Assembly: GCF_000211815.1 (NCBI RefSeq)
Contig: NZ_GL890975.1
Location: forward strand, 1 to 64,000
Source: Moorena producens 3L
GTDB lineage: Bacteria; Cyanobacteriota; Cyanobacteriia; Cyanobacteriales; Coleofasciculaceae
Length of the DNA: 64,000 nt
Direction: 5' to 3'
The notes below the pieces were generated by a model that saw only the letters and a list, made by a program, of their open reading frames with translations, ran no database searches and had not been told where the DNA came from. Below are positions 26,231 through 36,100 of the stretch, in pieces (positions within the stretch are counted from its first letter, which is position 1; each line of letters begins with the position of its first letter). A program made the position numbers and the translations under genes.

Positions 26231-29200
26231 TTATAGAAGTTGATCAAGCTGACTTACAGCTTGGGAAACTGCTAGATCCATTTCATCTTCTGAAAGCTGA
26301 TTAATTTCAGCAGCTAGACTTTCTGAAAGCTCTGATTCTAAGGAACCTTCATCTACCATATCATCTAGTGTTTCAGCCTCACTGGCGGCTGTACTATTTG
26401 ATGATAGAATCACTTTGTTTTCTAGGTAATCAGTTAAAGACTCAATATTCGCATACTCAAAAGCTATAGTTGATGGTAGTGAACAATCAAAGCTAGTTTG
26501 CAATTTATTCCTGAACTCTACAGAGGTCAAAGAGTCCATACCTAGATCAAAAAATCCTGTTTCTAATGAAATGGATTCGGGATGATTGATTCCTAAGACG
26601 AGGGCTAATTGACGACGGACATGAGCTAGTAATAATGAGCGACGTTTGCTGGGTGCTGTTGCTTCAAGCTTTAACAAAAATTCTGACTTGGATATTTCAG
26701 AAGTAGTTTGGATTGTTTCCTGCCAATCTGTAAAGAAAGGCCATTGAGCTACTCTTTCTTGCCAAGCTGACCACTCGATTGGCACAACTCCTACTTCTAT
26801 ATCTGATAGGTTGTTTTCCTGAGCCTTAGCTGTACTACTCATCAGTAGCTCAAGGGACTCTAACACCTGAGTTGGAGAGAGCGCACCCATACCCTGCTGC
26901 TGCCCCCTAACATCTGCTCCCCGTTCAGCTGCCTCTCCCACTTGAGCAACAGCTCCCCAATGAATGCTCAATCCGGGTAATCCTATTCCTCGACGATAGT
27001 GAGCTAAACCATCAAGAAACCCATTGGCTGCAGAATGATTTCCCTGACCCGGTGAACCCAACAGAGATGCTGCGGAAGAAAACAGCACGAAAAAGTCCAA
27101 TGGTTGGTTTTGGGTGAATTGATGCAAATGCCAAGCTCCTTGAACTTTGGGAGCCATCACTTGCTCAAAGCTCGACCAACTCTGGTTTTGTAGCACTCCA
27201 TCTGACAACATCCCTGCCGCATGAATGACCCCTGCTAATGGTATTTTTGAATGCTCAATTTTGTACAGCACTCTGGTGATCGATTCAACATCAGACACAT
27301 CAGCTTTTTCCACGACCACTTGAGCTCCAGCCATTTCTAACTCAGTCAGTTTTTGGTTGGCAGCATCATCCGGTGCACGGCGTCCTAACAAAACTAAATG
27401 CTTGGCTCCCTTGTCCACCATCCAACGAGCCACCAGTAACCCTAAACCTCCCATACCTCCTGTAATCAAGTAGGTAGAATCCTCACGGAAACTCAAAGAC
27501 TGTTCGGTAGTGGCATCAGTCTGCTGATGGTGACTAGCCACCAATCGAGCCACATAACGCCCATCTCCTCGCCATGCTACCTGGTCTTCTTGATCCTTAG
27601 ACCAGATTTCTTTGAATAGTACATCAGCTTGCTTCTTTATCGTCTGGTGTGGGTCTAAATCTATGCGCACGCAGTTTAGTTCAGGGTGTTCTAAGCTAAT
27701 CACTTTCCCCATTCCCCACAGTGAAGATTGGGCTAGTCCTGGTATTACCGGATAACTTGAGGGTACTGGTTGGGCACCACAAGTGACTAACCATAACTGG
27801 GGTGGTTGGGATAACCCAGCTTTGACTAATGCTTGTACCAAAGATAAAGTAGTGCCACACCCTAGTTTAGATAAGTTTTTTAATTCCTCAGAGTTGATGT
27901 TATTAATCACCCCCGCTTCAGTTGTCCAACATTGCACTACTCCAGATAACGATGGTGATTTGGCGTTTACTGTCTCTATTAGTTGTTCAAATTCTGAGAA
28001 GTTGTCGGGGTTAATGGTAAATTCTCCTGGGGCAATCTGTTGATAGTTTTCTCCCCAAAATACTAAGGTACAAACGTCTCCTTCTGAGTGCAGTTGGCTA
28101 GCTAGCTGTTGAGCAATTCCTTGTTGGTCTGCTAGTATCAACCAACCCTTTGGTGTCTCCTTCGTTGGTTCTAACTTTGTTGAAGCTGCTTGGGCTACAA
28201 TCACCGTCTGTTGAGACAAAGCTTCTGCCATTCCTTCAACTTCTGGCAGAGTCACTACTTGAGTAAAACCTGTTTCACTCAATACTTTTTTCCACTGCTC
28301 CCGATTCAGCAGAGGGTAGTCTGGTCTTAATTCATAATCAGTAAATTTCCACCATCCTTCTAATAGTCCGAAGATTAAATCTACCCACCGAGATCGAGTT
28401 GTTGCTTCATACAAGACCAATATCCCCCCTGGTGCTAACAGTTGTCGCACATGGGATAAGGTTTGCTTAAGACTTGTGGTTGCATGGAGGACATTGGCCG
28501 CAATAATTACATCATATCGATGAGACTCAAATCCTTGGCTGCTTGGGTCTACCTCTATATCTAAGGTTTGATATCCCAAGAATCGATAATCCTGGAATTT
28601 CTCTTGGGCTTTACTCGTAAACAATGCTCCTATATCGGTGAAGATATATTCTGTTTGGTTAGGATTGAGGTGAGGCAGAATATAGCTTGTCGTCCCTCCT
28701 GTTCCGGCTCCGATTTCCAACAAACGTATTCCTCGGCTAGGTGGTAACTTCTCCATAGCTTTCATGATGACTTTTTCCACTATCGTGTTCATCACTTTTG
28801 CTACAGCTGAGTCTTTATACAGTTGGGTTGCTGTGGTTAAATCCCCTTGAGGGAACACCAGTTGCACTGGGTCAATTTCTCCTCGTAGTACCCCGCTTAG
28901 TTGAGATGCACAACGCTCCAATAATGTCAATGTTGCTGCTTCATCTGGATATTGACTTAGTAGACTCTGGCTTTGTTTACTCGGGTTGACTTTCTGCGCT
29001 GTTTTTTGAACCTGCCACTGCTGTTGATTAGACTGGAGTATTCCTACTTCTGCTAGGATTTGTAGTAGACGCTCGAATAGCCTTACCTGAGTTGGAACTA
29101 CCCCTAAACATTGGGCTGCTGCATCTAAGTCGAAGCTCTCTGTCGGCTGGTATGACCAACCCATCTGCAACAAACCTTGCACTATATAATCTACGCTTAA

Positions 29201-32200
29201 TTCTTCTAATTGAGTTCCGATTTCTGAGGTGCGAGCATTATCTAAGAGAGTTACTAATTCTGTGAGACTGGGAGCCAATTGCTGGGAGACTTCTACAGGA
29301 TCTAGCAGAAAATCTGGAGGTAGCAACCTGCCCAAAAGACCTTTGGTTCTCCATTCTACTTCATACAACCAATTACTCAAATCTGAACCCAGAGTCATCA
29401 ACAAAATTTTGGGATTAGCTTTCCTACCTTCAAAACCAATAACCTGAGCAACTAGCTGCCCATGTTGGTCAAACAATTGTATATCGGCTTTGAATTTTTC
29501 TCCTGATTGTTTATCTTTCGAGCCACAGGTATAACACCAAAGCAGATCATTATCAGAACTATTATAGAAAGTGAATTTATCTATACTGAACGGAACAAAC
29601 GTTTCATTCTTGTTGCCAGATTGATCTAAAACAAGTGCGATTATTGATTGAAAGCACGAGTCAACTAGAGTCGGATGTAGTTGATACTTTGTTGTATTAA
29701 GGATAGTTTTTGGGACTTTCATTTGACAAAGAACTTCTCCCTCTCCTAACCATACCTGCTCTATCCAACGGAAACTCTGTCCTAAGTGAATCTGTCTATC
29801 CCAGAGATGCTGGTAAATTTCTGCACTATCTATTTTTTGGCTACATCTGGCTTGAATTTCTTCTAGAGGTATTAGTGATTGCTCAGCATTGGCAACAGAC
29901 AATTTTCCTGTGGCATGAACTGCCCAGTCACTGATGTGACTACCATTGTTTGAAACTTGATTAATCTGTGATTCTAAAGAGTCGTCAAAGCTAATCACTT
30001 GAAATGAAAAAGAGTTATTTTGCGGTGTCAAAACCACCTGAACTGTTCGCACCCCTTGTTCCGGAATTGCCAGTGCTTGAGGAAACAGAATATCCTCGAT
30101 TTGACATTCGGTTGCGGCAAAGGTTAGAGATGCCGCTGCTAACAAGAGGGAGATATGACTGGCACCAGGAACTACCACTTGTTCATACACAATGTGGTCA
30201 GCTAAAAATGGCAGATTTTCAGTGCTAAAGTAAGACTCAAAAAAGATTTCTTTTGATAAGGGAGATTGAAACTTTTGATTAATCAGAGGATGGAGCTTAG
30301 TTGTAGAGATTGTTTTTCCATCCCAATCATTAGTTGTTTCAACCCAATACCTTTTACGTTGGAAGGGATAAGTTGGTAAAACGACTTTCTGATGGTTATA
30401 ATCTCTGTCAAATTCTGACCAATTGACTTGAACTCCATGTACATACAACTGTCCTAAGGTAGAGAGTATCTGTTGCCATTCATCTACCGCAGGACGCAAA
30501 GAAGGCAACCAGACACCTACCCCTTCTGGCAGACATTGATGTCCCATGCCTAATAATATTGGTTTGGCTCCTATTTCTAGGAATATTTCTAAACCTTGTT
30601 GGTGTAGGGTTTCCATACTAGCGGCAAACTTTACGGTCTGGCGTATATGATTGACCCAATAGTTGGCTGTGGCAATACCATTGTCTACTTTTTTGCCTGT
30701 AACATTAGAAATTAGTGGTATTTTTGGTTGATGGTAGGTAACTTGATTAGCTACAGCTTCAAACTCTGCCAACACCGGTTCCATTAATGGTGAATGAAAA
30801 GCATGGGATACTTGTAGTCTTTTAGTTTTGACTCCCTCTGACTCTAATTGATTGACAATAGCTGCAATAGCTTCTGTTTCACCAGAAATAACCACACTTT
30901 CTGGTCCATTAATTGCAGCAATTGCGACCTTGTCTGTGTAGGGGGTAATCAATTCACGAACTTTTGACTTCTTAGCCATGACTGAAACCATCTCACCATC
31001 AGAGGGTAACTGTTGCATTAACCTTCCCCTAGCTGCAATGAGTTTTAGACCATCTTCTAAACTAAAAATTCCTGCTATTGTTGCTGCTACATATTCTCCC
31101 ACACTGTGACCCATTACCGCATTGGGTTTAATTCCCCAAGATTCCCATAACTTAGCCAAGGCATACTCTATAGCAAATAAGGCGGGTTGGGTATAAGCTG
31201 TTTGGTCTAGTAGAGAGGAGCTTGATGATGGTGCATTTTGAGGATAGAGAACTTCTAAGAGTCGATATTCCAGATAGGACTCTAAAATTTGGTCACATTG
31301 TTCCAAAGCTTTACGGAAAGTCGGCTGAGTTTCGTAGAGTTGCCTTCCCATATTCACATACTGGGAACCTTGACCAGTGAACAAGAAAACTATTTTCGGT
31401 GGATTTTTGCTAGCATGTCCAGAAAATAGTCCAACTGCTTGCTCCCCAGTTTCCTGGTAATGTAGTTTTTCTACTAGTTCTTTGCGGTCAGCAGCAATAA
31501 CCGCTAATCGATGTTTGAAATGAGCTCTTCCTGTGTTGGCTGTATAACAGACATCTTCTAGCTCCAATTCTGGATGATTTTCCAGATAATGGAGATAACT
31601 AATGACTAACTCCGCCAGGGCGATTTCTGTTTTCGCTGACAGCGTTAGTAGATTAATTGAACGTTCTAAGCAATCTTCACTGTTGCCTGTTGCCTTCCCC
31701 CCTTGGGGGGACACAGGGGGGGGTTGCCTGTTGCCTTCTCTTGGAGCTTCTTCTAGCACTATATGAGCATTAGTGCCACTAATAGCAAAGGAACTAACTC
31801 CTGCCACTCGTTGACCACTGGATGAGGACCAAGGTGTCAGTTGAGTGGGAACTTCTAGAGGTAGATTCTCCCAATCAATATAGGGGTTAGGATGTTTAAA
31901 ATTCAGTGATGGTGCAATTTTTTGATGTTGGAGTTGTAGAACTACCTTAATCAATCCGGCAATTCCCGCTGCGGCTTCTAGGTGACCGATATTGGTTTTA
32001 ACTGAACCAATCCTCAAAGGATGTTCTTGGTTATGTCCCTCCTCAAACACCGTGCCTAAGGCTCTAACTTCCATCGGATCCCCTAAGGAAGTTCCTGTAC
32101 CATGAGCTTCCACATAACCTACCTGAGATGGTTCTATTTTGGCTGCTTTGAGAGCTTGTTGAATAAGCTGTTCTTGGGCTAGTTTATTAGGTACTGTCAG

Positions 32201-33127
32201 CCCACTACTAGGTCCATCATGATTAACCGCTGAACCACGAATCACTGCCCAGATTTGGTCACCATCTTTAAGAGCATCAGACAGGCGCTTAAGTACTACC
32301 ATGCCACATCCCTCTCCCCTACCATAACCATCCGCCGCAGCATCAAAAGTCTTACATCTGCCATCCGGTGATAGAGCCTTCAATTTTGATAGTGCGGTGG
32401 TAACGTGAGGAGAGAGTATCAGTTGTACCCCTCCTGCTAAAGCCAGATTAGACTCACCCCGACGCAGACTATGGCAAGCCTCATGTATAGCTACCAGAGA
32501 TGCTGAACAAGCTGTATCTATTGCTAAAGATGGACCTTGCAATCCCAAGAAGTAAGATAGCCTACCTGCGGCAAAACAAAAGCCATTGCCTGTAGCATCG
32601 TAAGGGCTGATATTTTCTAGTTGGTTAAAACCCAAATCAGCATAATCGTTTTGACCCATACCTAGAAACACTCCTGTGTGGGTATTTTCTAATTGTTGGG
32701 GGTTAATTCCCGCTCTTTCTAAAGCTTCCCAAGTTACTTCTAAAAGAAAACGTTGTTGTGGGTCAAGGCTATGGGCTTCTCTCGGAGAGATGCCAAAAAA
32801 CTCAGGCTCAAACTGATCTACCTGATCCACTAAGGAAGCATGACGGATATACATTTTCCCTGGAGTATCAGGGTCAGGATGGTAAAAATAATCTGGATTC
32901 CAGCGTTCAGGTGGAATTTCTCTAACTCCATCTTCACCATTAGCTAACAGTTGCCAGAAGCTTTCTGGAGTGTTGGCATTTCCTGGGAATCGACAACCAA
33001 TACCAATAATGGCAATAGGTTCACTTTTGGCAAGTTCCATCATCTCCAACTTAGCTTCTGCTTGCTTTAGCGCCAGAAACATCTGTTTGGATAATGATAG
33101 TTGCTCTTTGTTGGTAGTCGGTTCCAT
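26231..33127 (-). CDS. curJ: CurJ: PKS module KS-AT-DH-cMT-KR-ACP
   Basis: A 2298-residue module. N-terminal docking helix; KS (36-462; DTACSAS, EAHGTGT, NIGH); malonyl AT (579-905). DH (942-1236) has His in ADHIVYEQVVVP and Asp in HPTLVDSCFQ. A SAM C-methyltransferase (about 1250-1620) shows LEIGAGTGGTT near 1469. KR (1879-2079) and ACP (Ser near 2198 in GMDSLTSVE) follow. It installs the single C-methyl branch of the chain and a trisubstituted double bond. Its DH is also thought to finish the alkene of the preceding CurI unit, because CurI lacks a DH. The KR has His2031 where the other KRs have the catalytic Tyr (GNHSAAN against GNYAAAN) and LSD in place of LDD. The KS-AT linker holds a G/C-rich repeat element. 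Confidence 0.96.
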   Translation of the reverse strand: MEPTTNKEQLSLSKQMFLALKQAEAKLEMMELAKSEPIAIIGIGCRFPGNANTPESFWQLLANGEDGVREIPPERWNPDYFYHPDPDTPGKMYIRHASLVDQVDQFEPEFFGISPREAHSLDPQQRFLLEVTWEALERAGINPQQLENTHTGVFLGMGQNDYADLGFNQLENISPYDATGNGFCFAAGRLSYFLGLQGPSLAIDTACSASLVAIHEACHSLRRGESNLALAGGVQLILSPHVTTALSKLKALSPDGRCKTFDAAADGYGRGEGCGMVVLKRLSDALKDGDQIWAVIRGSAVNHDGPSSGLTVPNKLAQEQLIQQALKAAKIEPSQVGYVEAHGTGTSLGDPMEVRALGTVFEEGHNQEHPLRIGSVKTNIGHLEAAAGIAGLIKVVLQLQHQKIAPSLNFKHPNPYIDWENLPLEVPTQLTPWSSSSGQRVAGVSSFAISGTNAHIVLEEAPREGNRQPPPVSPQGGKATGNSEDCLERSINLLTLSAKTEIALAELVISYLHYLENHPELELEDVCYTANTGRAHFKHRLAVIAADRKELVEKLHYQETGEQAVGLFSGHASKNPPKIVFLFTGQGSQYVNMGRQLYETQPTFRKALEQCDQILESYLEYRLLEVLYPQNAPSSSSSLLDQTAYTQPALFAIEYALAKLWESWGIKPNAVMGHSVGEYVAATIAGIFSLEDGLKLIAARGRLMQQLPSDGEMVSVMAKKSKVRELITPYTDKVAIAAINGPESVVISGETEAIAAIVNQLESEGVKTKRLQVSHAFHSPLMEPVLAEFEAVANQVTYHQPKIPLISNVTGKKVDNGIATANYWVNHIRQTVKFAASMETLHQQGLEIFLEIGAKPILLGMGHQCLPEGVGVWLPSLRPAVDEWQQILSTLGQLYVHGVQVNWSEFDRDYNHQKVVLPTYPFQRKRYWVETTNDWDGKTISTTKLHPLINQKFQSPLSKEIFFESYFSTENLPFLADHIVYEQVVVPGASHISLLLAAASLTFAATECQIEDILFPQALAIPEQGVRTVQVVLTPQNNSFSFQVISFDDSLESQINQVSNNGSHISDWAVHATGKLSVANAEQSLIPLEEIQARCSQKIDSAEIYQHLWDRQIHLGQSFRWIEQVWLGEGEVLCQMKVPKTILNTTKYQLHPTLVDSCFQSIIALVLDQSGNKNETFVPFSIDKFTFYNSSDNDLLWCYTCGSKDKQSGEKFKADIQLFDQHGQLVAQVIGFEGRKANPKILLMTLGSDLSNWLYEVEWRTKGLLGRLLPPDFLLDPVEVSQQLAPSLTELVTLLDNARTSEIGTQLEELSVDYIVQGLLQMGWSYQPTESFDLDAAAQCLGVVPTQVRLFERLLQILAEVGILQSNQQQWQVQKTAQKVNPSKQSQSLLSQYPDEAATLTLLERCASQLSGVLRGEIDPVQLVFPQGDLTTATQLYKDSAVAKVMNTIVEKVIMKAMEKLPPSRGIRLLEIGAGTGGTTSYILPHLNPNQTEYIFTDIGALFTSKAQEKFQDYRFLGYQTLDIEVDPSSQGFESHRYDVIIAANVLHATTSLKQTLSHVRQLLAPGGILVLYEATTRSRWVDLIFGLLEGWWKFTDYELRPDYPLLNREQWKKVLSETGFTQVVTLPEVEGMAEALSQQTVIVAQAASTKLEPTKETPKGWLILADQQGIAQQLASQLHSEGDVCTLVFWGENYQQIAPGEFTINPDNFSEFEQLIETVNAKSPSLSGVVQCWTTEAGVINNINSEELKNLSKLGCGTTLSLVQALVKAGLSQPPQLWLVTCGAQPVPSSYPVIPGLAQSSLWGMGKVISLEHPELNCVRIDLDPHQTIKKQADVLFKEIWSKDQEDQVAWRGDGRYVARLVASHHQQTDATTEQSLSFREDSTYLITGGMGGLGLLVARWMVDKGAKHLVLLGRRAPDDAANQKLTELEMAGAQVVVEKADVSDVESITRVLYKIEHSKIPLAGVIHAAGMLSDGVLQNQSWSSFEQVMAPKVQGAWHLHQFTQNQPLDFFVLFSSAASLLGSPGQGNHSAANGFLDGLAHYRRGIGLPGLSIHWGAVAQVGEAAERGADVRGQQQGMGALSPTQVLESLELLMSSTAKAQENNLSDIEVGVVPIEWSAWQERVAQWPFFTDWQETIQTTSEISKSEFLLKLEATAPSKRRSLLLAHVRRQLALVLGINHPESISLETGFFDLGMDSLTSVEFRNKLQTSFDCSLPSTIAFEYANIESLTDYLENKVILSSNSTAASEAETLDDMVDEGSLESELSESLAAEINQLSEDEMDLAVSQAVSQLDQLL
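31681..31740. repeat. Palindromic repeat element in the curJ KS-AT linker
   Basis: The 15-bp direct repeat TTGCCTGTTGCCTTC (31683-31697 and 31724-31738) flanks an inverted repeat, CCCCCC-TT-GGGGGG (31697-31710). A degenerate copy sits at the same linker position in curF (55561-55620), and a remnant in curI (36721-36780). The encoded linker reads NRQPPPVSPQGGKATGNSED in CurJ and is similar in CurF. Confidence 0.8.
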
Positions 33128-33194
33128 GAATTTTGATCCTTGACTTATTATTTGACTTTTTGATTAATTAAACTGTCCTTATTTCAGAAGTTTA

Positions 33195-36100
33195 TCAAAG
33201 CATACTCTTAATTTTTTCTAATTGTTGAGCTGCTAGTGCTTCAAATTCCTCTTCTGAGATATCTTCGATAACTGGCAAAATCTGCTCATCTACATCTACC
33301 TCTTTTCGTTCAGGTAAATTACTCTCGGAATCTGCTACTGATTTCCATCCCATGACTTCTTCAAATATATACCGAGATAGTTTGTCAATTGTGGGATATT
33401 CCATAGCTACTGTCCCAGGTAAGGTAATCCCTAGTTGAGCTTGTAATCGATTCTTTAATTCCACTGTTGTCAAAGAGTCCATCCCCATTTCCATAAAGCC
33501 CAAATTGATTTCTGGTAATTGAGATGAACTTAAGCCTAATACCTTGGCTACTTGCCCTCGAATGTGTTCCTTTAGAATTTCCTTACGTTCGCCTGCTGAT
33601 GCCTTATCTAATTGATCTAAAATTTCTCGTTCTAGCTTCTGCTTCAGAATATCTTGTTGCTGTAATTCATCTTGGTGTAATAGTTCCTGTAGTAATGAAC
33701 TTTTATTTAGATTACTCCACTGTTGTGCCAATAATGACCACTCTACATATATTACACCAATTTGTCCAGTTAGAGTTTGATTGGCTAACAGTTGCTCCAA
33801 GGCAGACATTCCTTGTTCGGGGGCAATATCATTAACTCCACTGGTATGGATGCGATTTTGATGCTGAGCCGCTAAATTATTCGCCATTCCTCCAGACGCC
33901 CAAGGACCCCAGTTAATAGTTAATCCAGACAATCCTCTACTTCGACGATAGTTAGCCAAAGCATCCATAAAGGCATTGGCAGCAGCATAATTTCCTTGAC
34001 CTGGTGAACCGATTAAGGAAGCTATTGAAGAGAAGCAGACAAAGAAATCTAACGGTAGCTCTTGGGTAAATTGATGTAAATGCCAAGTTCCTCCTACCTT
34101 TGGTGCCATTACTTTGGCAAAATTCTCCCAACTCATCTGTTGCAGGGTTGCGTCATCAAGTATTCCGGCGGCATGAATAATACCTTTTAGTATAGGTAAA
34201 GATGTCTGAATCTGTTCAATAATTTGGGCAACATCTTGTTCAAGAGAAATATCTCCTAACAAAACCTTAACTTTAGCTCCTGCTTGTTCTAACTTTTCTA
34301 TGATTTCTTGTACTTTTTCTGATGGAGCACTACGTCCAGTCAACACCAGATGTCGAGCGCCCTTTTCTACTAGCCATTGTGCTGTATGTAACCCTAAAGC
34401 TCCGAGTCCTCCTGTAATTAAGTAAGTGGCATCAGATGCTAAGGATAGTGCTTCAACAGATGCCTGAAGAGATTGCTGAACCAAACGGGCTACATAGGTT
34501 TTTCCTTCTCGTAAAGCTAGATAGTCTTCTTCTGAGTTGTTTACTAGTAATTGCAACAGCTTTTCTACATCCTCTTCTGATGTTTGCGGGTCTAAATCTA
34601 CCAATCCCCCCCAAAGCTGCGGATGTTCTAGAGACACGACTCTACCTAATCCCCACAAGGGTGAGGCAGCTACTGTTAGTTTTTCCATGTTCGATAATAC
34701 TGACTGAGCGCCCCTGGTGACTAGCCATAATTGAGGAACATTGGTAGTTTTGAGCACACTTTGTAGCAGGTGCAATACACTAGCACACCCCCACAGTTGA
34801 GTCTGCTCTAAGGTGTTTAGGGTTAAATGTTCCGTAACTGGAGCATCTAAGCTCCACAAATGGATTACCCTTGATAAGGGCAGTTGACTGGTTTCTATAA
34901 TGGCTTCATAAAGTTGTCCAAATTCTTCAGGAGCAGAGGGATTGAGTTGATATCTTCCTGTTGCTAGTTGTTGATATTTATCTGCTCGATAAACTAAGCT
35001 ACATTTATGTCCTTGCTGTTGTAATTTTTGGGCTAATTTCTCTGCTACCCCCGTATTGTCGGCAAAAATCAACCAATGACTCACTTGAATGCCGTTTTTT
35101 AGGTAAATTTCAGGTAAAGGTTGCCACTGAAGTTGATAGAACCAATCTTTAATCCTTGCTGCTGCTAATTGTTGCTGATGTTGCTTAGTTAGTAGTTCTA
35201 AGATTTTCGGTAAAAGTTTAAGCTGTTCTGGTGAAAAGTTTGCTGCTTTTTCCAGTTGTTGTGCTAAGGTGTCAATTTCTCCTTTACTGAGGAGGTTGAC
35301 GATCTCAGTATTAGTATCTTTCTCTGCAAAAGAAGCATTGCTTTGATATCCATTATCTTTTGTTTCTACCCAGTAGTGTTGTCGTTGGAAGGGATATGTT
35401 GGCAATATTACTTTATCACGGTTATAGTCTTGGTCAAATCCTGACCAATCTACTTTGGCTCCCTGTACATATAACTGTCCCAAACTAGAGAGCATCTGTT
35501 GCCATTCTTCTACTCCCGGACGCAATGATGGTAACCAGACACCCACTTCTTCTGGTAAACATTGACGCCCCATTCCTAATAATATTGGTTTAGGTCCGAT
35601 TTCTAGGAATAACTCATATCCTTCCTGATGCAGAGTTTTCATACTCTGGGCAAACCGCACTGGTTGGCACACATGATTTACCCAATATTCGGCAGTGGTA
35701 ATTTCCAAATTCACCTGTTGACCAGTAATATTTGATATTAGAGGTATCTGAGGCTGACTATAGCTCATTTCTTTGGCTACTGCTTCAAATTCTGCTAGCA
35801 TCGGTTCCATCAGAGGAGAATGGAAAGCGTGAGACACTTGTAGTTGTTTGGTTTTGATGCCAACGGATTCAAAATTAGTTGCGATCGCTCTTACTGCTTC
35901 GGCTTCGCCAGAAATTACTGTGCTTTCGGGTCCATTGATGGCTGCTATGGCTACTTTTTCTCCTAGGGACATCCCTTTCAAAGTCTCTAGAACTTTCAAC
36001 TCTGATGCCATAATTGAAATCATCTCGCCACCAGCAGGTAATTTCTGCATCAAAGAGCCTCTAGCGGCAATTAGCCTCAAACCAGCTTCTAAACTCCATA

